64,000 nucleotides of DNA from JAOPZW01 sp963803375 (GTDB lineage: Bacteria > Actinomycetota > Thermoleophilia > Solirubrobacterales > Solirubrobacteraceae): assembly GCA_963803375.1 (NCBI GenBank), contig CAWDMB010000016.1, positions 124,001 through 188,000 on the forward strand, given 5' to 3'. This document shows positions 17,936 to 26,441 of the stretch, one piece after another; the stretch's first letter is position 1; every line of letters begins with the position of its first letter. Both the position numbers and the translations under genes were made by a program. The notes under the pieces were generated by a model. That model was not told where the DNA came from. It saw only the letters and a list, made by a program, of their open reading frames with translations, and did no database searches.

Positions 17936-18304
17936 CCCGCCGCGCCGATCATGCGCCGCCCGCCCGGGGCGCAGCGACTCCTCGAGCGAGCTCGGCTGTG
18001 TCAATGGCCTCCGCTCGCCCGCCCGGGCAAGCCGACGGCCGCCCACTTGATTGAGCCCTCGAGCGTCGCACGACACAACCGGCCCGCCCAGCGCGACCGA
18101 ACGGATGACTCAGACGCTTCCGCCCACGCCCCGGCCGTCACCGCACACCGGGCGCCCAACCGCCAGAGCGCCCTAACCGCCCCTTGACACGGCCCGCTCC
18201 TTCATGGATGACACTGAGAGCCGTGTCACAGGGGGATCCGCCTGCGGGACTTCGACTGGCCCAGCGAAAGAAGCCGCCGTGGGCGAAGCGCGCGTGAGCG
18301 CGGC
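17936..18304. other. non-coding stretch after the IS110 transposase
   Basis: 369 bp with no supported gene. It includes the probable right end of the IS110 element, whose limit is not visible. Near its end are a TTGACA hexamer (18184-18189) and a TGACAC/GTGTCA inverted repeat, listed separately. It then runs into the last codons of the broken SDR gene. Confidence 0.5.
18184..18228 (+). promoter_or_regulatory. possible promoter with inverted-repeat operator
   Basis: TTGACA at 18184 is followed 17 bases later by GATGAC, a weak -10. The -10 region runs into TGACAC-N8-GTGTCA (18209-18228), a perfect 6-bp inverted repeat of the kind bound by TetR-type repressors. No intact plus-strand gene follows, only the antisense of the broken SDR, so the original target may have been lost. 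Confidence 0.3.
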
Positions 18305-19123
18305 CTACGCCCGCGCGCGAAGAGCCCGAGCGGTCGCGTTCGCCTGGCGGCGCTGCGCGGCTCGCGGTAGCAGTGGGAGGACGCGCATCATCGTCCGATA
18401 CGGCTGGCCCGGGAACACCAGCGGCTTGTCGGCGTCGAAGCCTGCGATGGCTTCTCGGGCGCACTGCTCGGCCGAGATGCGGACACGCTGAGGAGGCCCC
18501 CCGGGCATCCCACCCTGGATGCCTGCGGCCTAGTCGAACTCCGTGTCAACCGGGCCAGGCGCGACCTGTGTCACGACCACACCGGCGGGCGCCACCTCGG
18601 CGCGCAGGCTTTCCGTGAACCCGTCGAGGAAGTGCTTGCTGCCCACGTACACCGCGTTGCCGGGCATAAAGCTAAAGCCCGCCCCCGAACCAATGTTCAG
18701 GATGCCGCCCCGCCGGCGCTGGACCATCCCGGCGATCAGACGCTGCGTGAGATGGACCGGGGCGAGCACGCCGACCGCGATCAGGCGCTCCAGGCGCGGC
18801 CAGTCGGCGCTCTCGAGCAACGCCTGATCGCCGGCGCCGGCATTGTTCACCAGTACATCGACATCGCCGACGTCACGCTGGATCGCATCCAGGACCCGGT
18901 CACGCTCCGCCCCATCGGCGAGATCCGCCGGTCGCACGTGAACCGCCGCCCGGGCATGCCCGGCCTGGAGCTCTCGCGCGAGCTGCTCGAGCCGCTCGCG
19001 TCGGCGAGCGACCAGCACCATCGCGCCGGCGCGGCCCGCGAGGGCTCGGGCGATCTCCCAGCCGATGCCGGCCGAGGCACCGGTGATCAGCACCGTGCCG
19101 CCGTCGATCGGGGGTCGAGCCAT
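18305..19123 (-). pseudogene. SDR gene with an in-frame amber codon
   Basis: From ATG 19123 it reads a normal SDR: GGTVLITGASAGIGWEIARA, VNNAGAGDQ, NIGSGAG and YVGSK as the catalytic Tyr/Lys. At 18532-18530 a TAG stops the frame right after VAPGPVDTEFD. The same frame then continues with SDR-like C-terminal sequence (GGMPGGPPQRVRISAEQ, PLVFPGQPYRTMM) to a stop at 18305. The full reading is about 272 codons, the normal family length. A single substitution to TAG is the simplest explanation. The 196-residue product might still fold, but it would lack the C-terminal substrate-side region. Confidence 0.7.
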
Positions 19124-19556
19124 CACCCGCCACCGTACTCCCACCGGGTTGCTCGAACCGACATCGCGCGGTTTCCCCACGTGATTCCGGTCGCGGCCGG
19201 CCGGGTTGCCGCACGCGGGCTCACTCGAGCGCCACATCGTCGAGCGTGGGGCCGCCGCCGGGCATCACGCTCACAGGCTGCGACACGCACGCGTCAAGGC
19301 CGACCCTCGACCAGCGTCGACCGCCGTCGCGCGACCGCGCCGAAGACCCGCTGCGCTGCGCCGAAGACCCGCTGCGCTGCGCCGAATGGCTTCGATACGC
19401 CGCGCGAAGCTTGTTGATCGTGCACGTGTGCCGCCGGACCGGCCGCGCGCGCAGGCATAAGCCCCGCGAGCCGGCGCACACGCAGTCGCGTTGCGTCGCG
19501 CCGCAAGAGGATCGGTGAGCGGGACGCTGCCAGGCGTGGCGACACCGCCGGCGGGA
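19124..19556. other. 433-bp gap between two SDR genes
   Basis: No supported gene. It contains a short tandem repeat (19337-19387). On the minus strand a short frame ends PVSVMPGGGPTLDDVALE at 19221, which looks protein-like but which I cannot assign. The gap may be a decayed gene. Confidence 0.4.
19337..19387. repeat. 21-bp tandem repeat, about 2.4 copies
   Basis: Two perfect 21-bp units (19337-19357 and 19358-19378, each starting GCGCCGAAGACCC) are followed by a partial third copy (GCGCCGAA). The unit length is a multiple of three, but no supported gene contains it. Slippage expansion in non-coding DNA is the simplest reading. Confidence 0.8.
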
Positions 19557-20309
19557 CTATGCGTCGCCGCCAGCGGTCACGTCGCGTGCTTCGGGATCTT
19601 GGCCGAGCGCGGCGCGGCCGCCGTCGACGGGCACGACGGCGCCTGTCACGAAGCTCGCGTCGGCGGAGAGCAGGTGGTCGACCACGGCCGCAACTTCTTC
19701 GCCGCGGCCGACTCGCCCGAGCGGGTGCAGTCGCCGCAGTTCGTCGTCGTGGCTTTCGCTGTAACGCTCGCTCACGATTGACCCCAGCGCGACGGCATTC
19801 ACGCGTATGCCGCGAGGCGCGTAGTCGACAGCCAGCGCGCGTGTGAGCCCTTCGATCGCAGCCTTGGCGGTGGCGTAGGGCAACGCGCCGGGGACCGCCC
19901 GCTGGGCTTGATGCGACGAGACGTTGACGATGGCACCATCAGTGCCGTCCGCGAGGAAGCGGCGGATCGCGGCGGCGCTGCCCGCCACGGCCAGCCCGAG
20001 GTTCGTCATGATGAGCTCGAGCACCTCATTGAGCGGTGTGTCGTGCACGGCGGCGTCTCGGAAGACCGCCGCGTTGTTTACCCAGGCTGCGAGCGGGCCG
20101 GCATGGGAGGCCCGCTCGACCGCGACGCTCAGCGTTCGCTCGTCCGTGCCGTCCCCGGCCAACCCCTCGACGCCAGACCGGTCCGCCGTCCAATCCAGGC
20201 TGTCGGCGTTTCGGTCTAGGGCGATCACGTGGCCACGAAGGGCCAAGCGCTCCACGATGGCGCGGCCGACTCCGCGCCCACCTCCCGTCACCACGAACGA
20301 GCACGTCAT
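19557..20309 (-). CDS. short-chain dehydrogenase/reductase
   Basis: A 250-aa classical SDR. It starts MTCSFVVTGGGRGVGRAIVE with the glycine loop. WVNNAAVF replaces NNAG, VNVSSHQA supplies the serine and YATAK the catalytic Tyr/Lys. The C-terminus PVDGGRAALG is typical for the family. The ATG at 20309 is chosen because it lies three residues before the first strand. The broken MerR gene lies upstream in the same orientation and could once have regulated it. Confidence 0.82.
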   Translation of the reverse strand: MTCSFVVTGGGRGVGRAIVERLALRGHVIALDRNADSLDWTADRSGVEGLAGDGTDERTLSVAVERASHAGPLAAWVNNAAVFRDAAVHDTPLNEVLELIMTNLGLAVAGSAAAIRRFLADGTDGAIVNVSSHQAQRAVPGALPYATAKAAIEGLTRALAVDYAPRGIRVNAVALGSIVSERYSESHDDELRRLHPLGRVGRGEEVAAVVDHLLSADASFVTGAVVPVDGGRAALGQDPEARDVTAGGDA

Positions 20310-20508
20310 CGACCCAGACCTTACGCAGCGACGCGAGCCCGCCTCCGCCGGCCGGCCGTACGAGGCCGCCGTGACGGCGGCCGCAGCGATCGCGGCCCGC
20401 GGCGGCATGCGCGCGAGTCCACCACGGCTTCGCCGGCCGAGCCGTCGACTTCGGCGAGCGTGTCGCGCCCGCGGGCGTAGCGGTCAGAAGTCAAGGCGTC
20501 GGCAGTCA

Positions 20509-20882
20509 TCAGAAATGGGTCTCAAAGTGCTGGTAGTGCGTGATCTTGTCGGTGACCGCCGCAACGTCGCGCTGCAGCTCGAGCACCTCGGTGCGGTGCG
20601 CCTCGAGCAGGGCGCGGCGAGCCGGGATGGTCTCGTCGCCCTGGCGGCGCAGCTCGGCGAAGCGCTGCGTGTCGCGGATCGGCATACCGGTCGCGCGCAG
20701 CCGCTGCAAGAACGCCAGCCACGCCAGATCGGGGGCGCCGTAGCGGCGCTGCCGGCCGTGCGCGCGGGCGACCGGGTCGAGCAGCCCGATGTGCTCGTAG
20801 TAGCGCAGCGTGTGCGCCGACAGCCCGGAGAGGGCCGCCCTTCGGCGATCGTCAACGCCTCTGAGTCGATCTCAGCGGTCAT
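20509..20882 (-). pseudogene. MerR-family regulator with a one-base deletion
   Basis: The reading starts MTAEIDSEALTIAE at 20882. From about base 20840 the homologous frame shifts by one and continues ALSGLSAHTLRYYEHIGLLD (HTH), RQRRYGAPDLAWLAFLQRL and a C-terminal helix ending HYQHFETHF at 20509. Restoring one base between GAA and GCG would give the normal TIAE-x-A-x-LSGLS start of the MerR HTH and a ~124-aa protein. The total length of 374 nt is one short of a multiple of three. As it stands no product has both the first HTH helix and the rest. Confidence 0.75.
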
Positions 20883-21118
20883 GAGAACACCGCAGAACTT
20901 CGAGCGCGCTCGAACGCAAGCGCGCCAACGCGCCAGCACGAGCCAGTGCATGCGCTGGGCGCCGCGCCGGGCCCTACCCGCCGCGGCGGGTGGTCGGCAC
21001 CCTGGTCGAATCGGGCGGCAGCCACGCCAGCGCGCAGACAGCGGACGCGGCGGCGAGGCCGACGAGCCATGAAGACGTCGGTGTCCGCCGCGGGCGGTCG
21101 GGCTCGACGCGATTACGC

Positions 21119-21427
21119 TCAGTCGTGCTCCGCCAGACGCTCGGCCAGCACGTCGGAGGGGGACTGCACGGCGTCGAGCAGTCGTCCAACGGCATGGTGG
21201 GCCTCGACCGGATGGCGCAGCGGCCTGGCGCGGTCGATCGCGTAGGCCGGCGTCCTCGCGACAGCCGCACAGATGTACCCGGTGTTCTCGAGGTCCTTCA
21301 GGATCGCCTCAACATTGGGCTCCTCGACGTCGAGGGCGCGTGCCAGCTGCGGGACGGTGCTGCGCGGCTCGCGAGCGAGGAGCACGAGCACGTGCGCGTG
21401 GTCGGTCAGGAACGCCCAGTCAGACAC
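21119..21427 (-). CDS. winged-helix transcriptional regulator
   Basis: A 102-aa protein starting MSDWAFLTDHAHVLVLLARE, with HTH-like STVPQLARALDVEEPNVEAI and wing-like GYICAAVARTPAYAI, then PLRHPVEAHHAVGRLLD. This matches a small family of stand-alone winged-helix regulators with the same FLTxHAHVL and PLRHPVE signatures. The target is unknown. It looks intact among broken neighbours. Confidence 0.7.
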   Translation of the reverse strand: MSDWAFLTDHAHVLVLLAREPRSTVPQLARALDVEEPNVEAILKDLENTGYICAAVARTPAYAIDRARPLRHPVEAHHAVGRLLDAVQSPSDVLAERLAEHD

Positions 21428-21668
21428 GACTTCGTCCGGCGGTTTCGCTTCACCACGAGCCGTTCGGTGGGGCGGCGCGGCATCGCCCTACATGTTGACC
21501 TCGTCGGTCGGTTGACGTCGCGACCCTTGACCGCCGCGGCGCGACGCGGTCAGCCACACCCGGCCCGGCCGCGTCGTCGGAGCGCGGTGATTAGCGTGAT
21601 CAACGTGTTCGCGCTGCCGCACGCAGATAGCCGATACCGGCACAGCACGGGGGCGCCGGTCGACGGGC

Positions 21669-21758
21669 GAGCTGCTCGAGCACAAGCTACGCGCCGCGCG
21701 GATCACTCTGTACTGGGACGAGCTGCTGCGCCTGGCCGCCTCCCTGCGGCACCCGTGG
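21669..21758 (+). pseudogene. fragment of a Tn3-type transposase gene
   Basis: The plus-strand frame reads GELLEHKLRAARITLYWDEL and then LRLAASL. The W-D-E-L-L-R-L-A-x-S-L phrase matches the stretch before the C-terminal catalytic region of Tn3-family TnpA. The similarity stops after about 30 residues. The call rests on one motif, so it is tentative. Confidence 0.4.
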
Positions 21759-21962
21759 ACACCCCGGGGGCGCTGCCGCCTGCCAGGGCAGCGGCCGGAT
21801 GCCCCTCGCCGGCGGAGGTCCGCGGCGTGTGCGAGCGGCCGGCGCGATCGCCGACGTCCTCCGGCCGGGCGATTTCAACGCGACGGAGCGTCCCAGCAAG
21901 CCGACGGCAGATCGGTTTCCGTGGCGTCCGGTGCCCGGCACGTGGCAGTCTGCGGTCGGTGG

Positions 21963-22103
21963 ATGCGCGTAGGCCGCTTGCTGTTGCTCGACATCGACGG
22001 AACGCTGTGCCCGATCGGGCCGGGGCCCGGCCACGCGATGACGTGGCTGCCCGGCGAGGCGGGTGACAAGTACTTTCGCTCCGATCTGACGGAGCGGCTG
22101 CCG
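21963..22103 (+). pseudogene. N-terminal fragment of a HAD-like protein
   Basis: MRVGRLLLLDIDGTLCPIGP followed by GPGHAMTWLPGEAGDKYF is the opening of a HAD-superfamily protein; DIDGTL carries the nucleophile Asp and general acid. After about 47 codons the HAD sequence stops and alpha/beta-hydrolase sequence begins, with no room for the remaining HAD motifs. It is a truncated remnant, probably joined to the next fragment by deletion. Confidence 0.5.
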
Positions 22104-22561
22104 TGCGGGCGCTCGGCTACAGGCTCCGGCGGTGCGGCCACACCGCCGGGCGGGCGTTCACTGCGCTTACCCTCGCCGGGACGCGGCCCGTCGCACCCGG
22201 CCGGCCCGACGACGACCTGCCCGACCATGACGCGACGACACTGGATCGGCCGTTCTCGCGCCCGATGCCCGACTGGTCCGATCGCACGCCGAGCACGGAG
22301 CCCACGGTCCAGATGGCCAACCAGATGGGCATCGTGTTCTCAAAGCTCGACTGCAAGCCGCGCTGGCGCGAGCGCCTGTCCGAGCTTGCGATCCCGGCGC
22401 TCGTGGTGCACGGTCGCCGTGACCCGTTCTTCCCTGTCAGCAACGGCGAAGCGCTTGCGCGTGACATTCCCGGTGCACGACTGCTCGTACTCGAACGCGC
22501 CGCGACCGCCATTCCCGACGTGGCCGGCGGTGAGGTCGCCGCGGCGATGCTCGAGCTCTAG
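22103..22561 (+). pseudogene. C-terminal part of an alpha/beta hydrolase gene
   Basis: The frame from GTG 22103 carries late alpha/beta-hydrolase sequence: KPRWRERLSELAIPALVVHG, RRDPFFPVSNGEALARDIPG (acid Asp) and LVLERAATAIPDVAG. The N-terminal half with the oxyanion hole and nucleophile elbow is missing. An abrupt join at PDWSDR/TPSTEP also suggests an internal deletion of the cap region. It cannot be catalytic. Confidence 0.6.
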
Positions 22562-22567
22562 AGTTGG

Positions 22568-23326
22568 CTAGCCCGCCGTGGCGGCGACCGGGCGACTGAC
22601 CGCGGCCGCCGCCGTCTTGATCACGTCGGCGACGACGTCGGGCCGGGAGATCATGATCACGTGCGAGCCCTCGACCTCGGTGATGGTGGCACCGGCGCGC
22701 TCGGCCATCGACCGGACCACGTCCGTGCCGGCCGCCTTGTCGGCGGACGCGAGCACCGTCCAGGACGGCAGCGACTTCCAGGCGGGCGGTCCGGACGGCT
22801 CGGTGAAGGCCAGTTCGGAGACCGGCCGCTGGGTCGCGGCCATCACGGCGGCCTGCTGCGCCGGTAGGTCGGCGGCGAACACGTCGTGGAGCTTCGCGGG
22901 ATCGATCGCGAACTCGGTGGCGGTTCCAGCGCCGTCCGGAGTCGGGTACTGCAGCGCGACCTGCGCCGTCGCCAGGACGCTGTCGCGCGAGCCGGCGGTC
23001 GCCTCGCCCAGGCGCTCGCTCTCGTCGGGGGCGAACGCGGCGACGAAGACGAGCCCGACGACGTTGCCGAGCCCGCTCGCCGCGTTGGAGATCACCGCGC
23101 CGCCGTAGGAGTGGCCGACGGCGAGGACCGGTCCGGGGACCTGCTTCATGAAGCTGGCGACGTAGGCTGAGTCGTGGGAGATGCCGCGCAAGGGATTCGG
23201 CGCCGCGGTCACCTGGATACCGGCCGCCTGGAGGCGCTCGATGACGCCGTCCCAGCTCGACGAGTCGGCGAAGGCGCCGTGGACGAGGACGACGGTGAGC
23301 GGGGCGTTGGAGGTTGCCTCTGACAT
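22568..23326 (-). CDS. alpha/beta hydrolase (EstC-like)
   Basis: A 252-aa hydrolase. The oxyanion strand is VLVHGAFADSSSWDG, the nucleophile elbow GHSYGG (Ser), the acid lies in VLASADKAAG and the histidine in EGSHVIMISRP. It is the last gene of a four-gene operon, 9 bp after the preceding stop, with AAGGAG as ribosome-binding site. EstC-like members hydrolyse esters; the true substrate is unknown. Confidence 0.82.
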   Translation of the reverse strand: MSEATSNAPLTVVLVHGAFADSSSWDGVIERLQAAGIQVTAAPNPLRGISHDSAYVASFMKQVPGPVLAVGHSYGGAVISNAASGLGNVVGLVFVAAFAPDESERLGEATAGSRDSVLATAQVALQYPTPDGAGTATEFAIDPAKLHDVFAADLPAQQAAVMAATQRPVSELAFTEPSGPPAWKSLPSWTVLASADKAAGTDVVRSMAERAGATITEVEGSHVIMISRPDVVADVIKTAAAAVSRPVAATAG

Positions 23327-23335
23327 GAGAGCTCC

Positions 23336-24271
23336 TTACTGGGTGTTGACGTCGATGACCGCCTGGGCGAACGCCTCAGGCGCCTCCTGAGGCAGGTTGT
23401 GGCCGATGCCGCCGGTGATGGTCCGGTGCGAGTGCGGGCCCGAGAACTTCCCCGCGTAGGAGCCGGGGTCCGGATGCGGCGCGCCGTTGGCGTCGCCTTC
23501 GAGGGTGATCGTCGGCACGTTGATGACGGGCGCCTGGCCCAGGCGGCGCTCCAGCCTGTCGTACTGCGGCTCGCCGTCGCCCAGGCCGATCCGCCAGCGG
23601 TAGTTGTGGATCACGATCGCCACGTGATCCGGGTTGTCGAGAGCGGCGGCGCTGCGCTCGAACGTGGCGTCGTCGAAGTCCCACTGCGGCGAGGCCGAGC
23701 GCCAGATGAGCCTCGCGAACTCGCGCCGGTAGCGCTCGTACCCGGCCCGGCCGCGCTCGGTCGCGAAGTAGTACTGGTACCACCACTGCCGCTCGGCCTC
23801 CGGCGCCAACGGCAGCTCGCCGGCCTGCTGGCTTCCGATCAGGTACCCGCTCACCGAGACGAGCCCGGCGCACCGCTCCGGCCAGAGCGCCGCGACGATG
23901 TCGGCCGTCCGCGCTCCCCAGTCGGCGCCGGCGACGGCCGCCTTCTCGATCCCGAGGGCGTCCATCAACGCGACGGTGTCGACCGCCAGGACCGACTGCT
24001 GCCCGTTGCGGAACGTCTCGTCGGAGAGAAAGCGCGTCGTGCCGTAGCCGCGCAGGTACGGGACGATCACCCGGTAGCCCGCCGTTGCCAGCAGCGGCGA
24101 GACCTGGCCGAACGTGTGGATGTCGTACGGCCAGCCGTGCAGCAGAACGACCGCGCGACTGTCGGGAGGGCCGACGTCGACGTAGCCGACGTCCAGGAGG
24201 CCGGCCGCGACCTGCTTGATGGGACCGAACGCGCCGCGGGCCCCCGGCCCGCTCGCGGCTGAGCTCACCAT
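23336..24271 (-). CDS. alpha/beta hydrolase, haloalkane-dehalogenase/epoxide-hydrolase type
   Basis: A 311-aa protein with VVLLHGWPYDIHTFG (oxyanion hole HGWP), nucleophile elbow GADWGA with Asp as nucleophile, and a His in TGGIGHNLPQEAP. An Asp nucleophile is used by epoxide hydrolases and haloalkane dehalogenases, which form an alkyl-enzyme ester. The choice between the two depends on cap residues I cannot judge. It lies 9 bp after the EHN-type gene in the operon. Confidence 0.8.
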   Translation of the reverse strand: MVSSAASGPGARGAFGPIKQVAAGLLDVGYVDVGPPDSRAVVLLHGWPYDIHTFGQVSPLLATAGYRVIVPYLRGYGTTRFLSDETFRNGQQSVLAVDTVALMDALGIEKAAVAGADWGARTADIVAALWPERCAGLVSVSGYLIGSQQAGELPLAPEAERQWWYQYYFATERGRAGYERYRREFARLIWRSASPQWDFDDATFERSAAALDNPDHVAIVIHNYRWRIGLGDGEPQYDRLERRLGQAPVINVPTITLEGDANGAPHPDPGSYAGKFSGPHSHRTITGGIGHNLPQEAPEAFAQAVIDVNTQ

Positions 24272-24280
24272 CGCAACCGC

Positions 24281-25501
24281 CTAGTTCCGCAGCGACCTGA
24301 AGGCAGCGCGGAGCTCTTCGGTGAAGAGCTGGGGCTGCTCCCACGCCGCGAAGTGGCCACCTCGGTCGAGCTTGTTGTAGTGGATGAGGTTGTCCGGGTA
24401 CGCGCGCTCGGCCCAGCTGCGCGGGGCCTGGTAGAGCTCGTCCGGGAACACGCTGATGGCGAACGGGATCGAGATGTCCTTGGCGTCGAAGAAGTCCGCC
24501 TTGTTCTCCCAGTACAGGCGCGCTGCGGAGACCCCGGTGTTGGTCAGCCAGTAGAGCGTGACGTTGTCGAGGAGGTCGTCGCGCGTGAGGTCGCTCTGCA
24601 GCCGGCCTTCGAGGACCTGCTTGACCAGGCCGGGCTGACCGGTCCCGTCGCCGTGGTCGAGCGCGAACGCCGCGAGATCGACGGGCGAGTCCGCGAGCCC
24701 GTACAGCGTCTGCGGACGCGTCGCCATGACCAGCGCGTAGGCCACGTGCTTCGCATAGAAGGCGCTCAGCTGCTCGTACGCGCGCCGCTCCTCGTCCAAG
24801 AGACTGGACGGCGCCGGCTCGCCGGTCTCGAACCCCTTGACCACCTCGGCCGGAGCCGTGCCCGGCATGTTCGAGTGGATGCCGAGCAGGCCCGAAGGCG
24901 CCTGCATGCCCATCGCCTGTGTGACGGCCGCTCCCCAGTCGCCCCCCTGCGCCACGAACTCGGTGTATCCGAGGCGGTTCATCAGGACCACCCAGGCACG
25001 TGCGATACGCACCGGATCCCAGCCGGTGGTGGCCGGCTTGGCGGAGAACCCATGGCCTGGAAGCGAGGGGATCACCACGTGGAAGGCGTCCGCCTCGCTG
25101 CCGCCGTGCGCCGTCGGATCCGTGAGCGGCTCGATGATCTTCAGCTGCTCGACGATCGAGCCGGGCCAGCCGTGCGTGACGATCAGCGGGAGCGCGTCCT
25201 CGTGCCGCGAGCGGACGTGGATGAAGTGGATGTCCAGCCCGTCGATCTCGGTCAGGAAGTTCGGCAAGGCGTTCAGCCGCGCCTCGCACCTTCTCCAGTC
25301 GTAATCCGTCGCCCAGTAGCGCGCGAGCTCCTGCATGGTCGCGAGCGGCACGCCCTGGGAGTCGTCGTCAACCGTCTCGCGCTCAGGCCACCTGGTGGCG
25401 TCGATGCGTCGGCGCAGTTCGGCGAGCTCCGACGCGTCGAAGCCGATTTCGAATGGGCGAATGCCGGTGCCGCCACCCGCGGTGAGTCCCGTTGCGGACA
25501 T
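24281..25501 (-). CDS. epoxide hydrolase with EHN domain (microsomal type)
   Basis: A 406-aa protein. The N-terminal EHN domain (about residues 15-110) has FEIGFDASELAELRRRIDAT and RWPERETVDD. The hydrolase fold follows with THGWPGSIVEQL, nucleophile elbow GGDWGA (Asp) and a C-terminal His in GGHFAAWEQP. The layout and length fit the microsomal-type epoxide hydrolases of bacteria. CAGGAG precedes the ATG. Second gene of the operon. Confidence 0.88.
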   Translation of the reverse strand: MSATGLTAGGGTGIRPFEIGFDASELAELRRRIDATRWPERETVDDDSQGVPLATMQELARYWATDYDWRRCEARLNALPNFLTEIDGLDIHFIHVRSRHEDALPLIVTHGWPGSIVEQLKIIEPLTDPTAHGGSEADAFHVVIPSLPGHGFSAKPATTGWDPVRIARAWVVLMNRLGYTEFVAQGGDWGAAVTQAMGMQAPSGLLGIHSNMPGTAPAEVVKGFETGEPAPSSLLDEERRAYEQLSAFYAKHVAYALVMATRPQTLYGLADSPVDLAAFALDHGDGTGQPGLVKQVLEGRLQSDLTRDDLLDNVTLYWLTNTGVSAARLYWENKADFFDAKDISIPFAISVFPDELYQAPRSWAERAYPDNLIHYNKLDRGGHFAAWEQPQLFTEELRAAFRSLRN

Positions 25502-25550
25502 CTGCTGCTCCTGTCGTGTCCCGACCGAGGTTACGGGAGGGTGCGCTGGC

Positions 25551-26441
25551 TCATCGGGCGGGGGTGAAGAAGTCGATGAGCAGCTGGTTGACGCGCTCGG
25601 CCTCGTCGTGGTGGACCCAGTGCGAGGCGTCGGGCAGGCGCTCGACGCGGTCGAGGTTGGGCACGTCGTCGTGGTGGGGCTCGGCGAGCGTGGGGCCGAG
25701 GTAGCGGTCGCTCCCGCCCCAGATGACGAGGGTGGGCGCCGTGATGGGACGGATCTCGCCTGACGAGTGTCGCACCGCGAAGCGGTAGTAGTTGATCATC
25801 GCCGTCGCCGCCCCGGGCTGCGACCACGCCTCGATGTAGCGCTTCATCTCCTCGGGCGTGTACGGGGGTCGCGCGTCGCGCAGGAAGTCCTGAAAGAACT
25901 CCCAGTCGTCGGCCCGCACGTGGCGCTCGGGCAGATCCGGGAGCTGGAAGTAGAAGAAGTACCAGGACCGCCGCAGCTGGCTGGGGTGGCGCAGCCCCTC
26001 ATTGAGCTTGCGCGGATGGGCCGCGTCGAGGATGGCCAGCCGGTCGACGACCTCGGGGTGGTTCATCGCGAGCGTCCATGCGGCGGTTCCACCCCAGTCG
26101 TGGCCGGCCACGAGCGCGGACGCGGCGCCGCGCTCCTGGATCAGACCGCGGACGTCGGCGGCCAGCTTGCCGGCGCCGTAGGCGGCGATGCCGTCCGGCT
26201 TGGACGACAGGTTGTACCCCCGCAGGTCGGGTGCGACGACGCGGAAGCCCGCTGCCGCGAGCGGCGCGATCTGCAGCCGCCAGCCGTACCAGAACTCCGG
26301 GAAGCCATGCAGCAGAACGATCAGCGGCCCGTCGCCGGCCTCGACGTAATGCAGCCGCACGTCGCTGACCTCGGCGTAGCCCTCCCGAAGTTCGGTCCGA
26401 CCGTCCGACACAAGCCTGCTCAACGCATCGGCGGAGCTCAT
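25551..26441 (-). CDS. soluble-type epoxide hydrolase
   Basis: A 296-aa epoxide hydrolase with HGFPEFWYGWRLQIAPLAAA (oxyanion hole), the RGYNLSSKP loop, nucleophile elbow GHDWGG (Asp) and catalytic His in DASHWVHHDE. Cap-domain tyrosines are present (WYFFYFQLP, YIEAWSQPG), as expected for epoxide ring opening. First gene of the operon, with AGGAGA before the ATG. A close relative is at 48886-49845. Confidence 0.88.
   Translation of the reverse strand: MSSADALSRLVSDGRTELREGYAEVSDVRLHYVEAGDGPLIVLLHGFPEFWYGWRLQIAPLAAAGFRVVAPDLRGYNLSSKPDGIAAYGAGKLAADVRGLIQERGAASALVAGHDWGGTAAWTLAMNHPEVVDRLAILDAAHPRKLNEGLRHPSQLRRSWYFFYFQLPDLPERHVRADDWEFFQDFLRDARPPYTPEEMKRYIEAWSQPGAATAMINYYRFAVRHSSGEIRPITAPTLVIWGGSDRYLGPTLAEPHHDDVPNLDRVERLPDASHWVHHDEAERVNQLLIDFFTPAR

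Noticed and set aside
19337..19387. CRISPR-like short repeat
   Set aside because: The units are directly adjacent without spacers and too few.
20879..21118. Small genes between the broken MerR and the winged-helix gene
   Set aside because: The available frames are arginine-rich shadows without ribosome-binding sites or family motifs.
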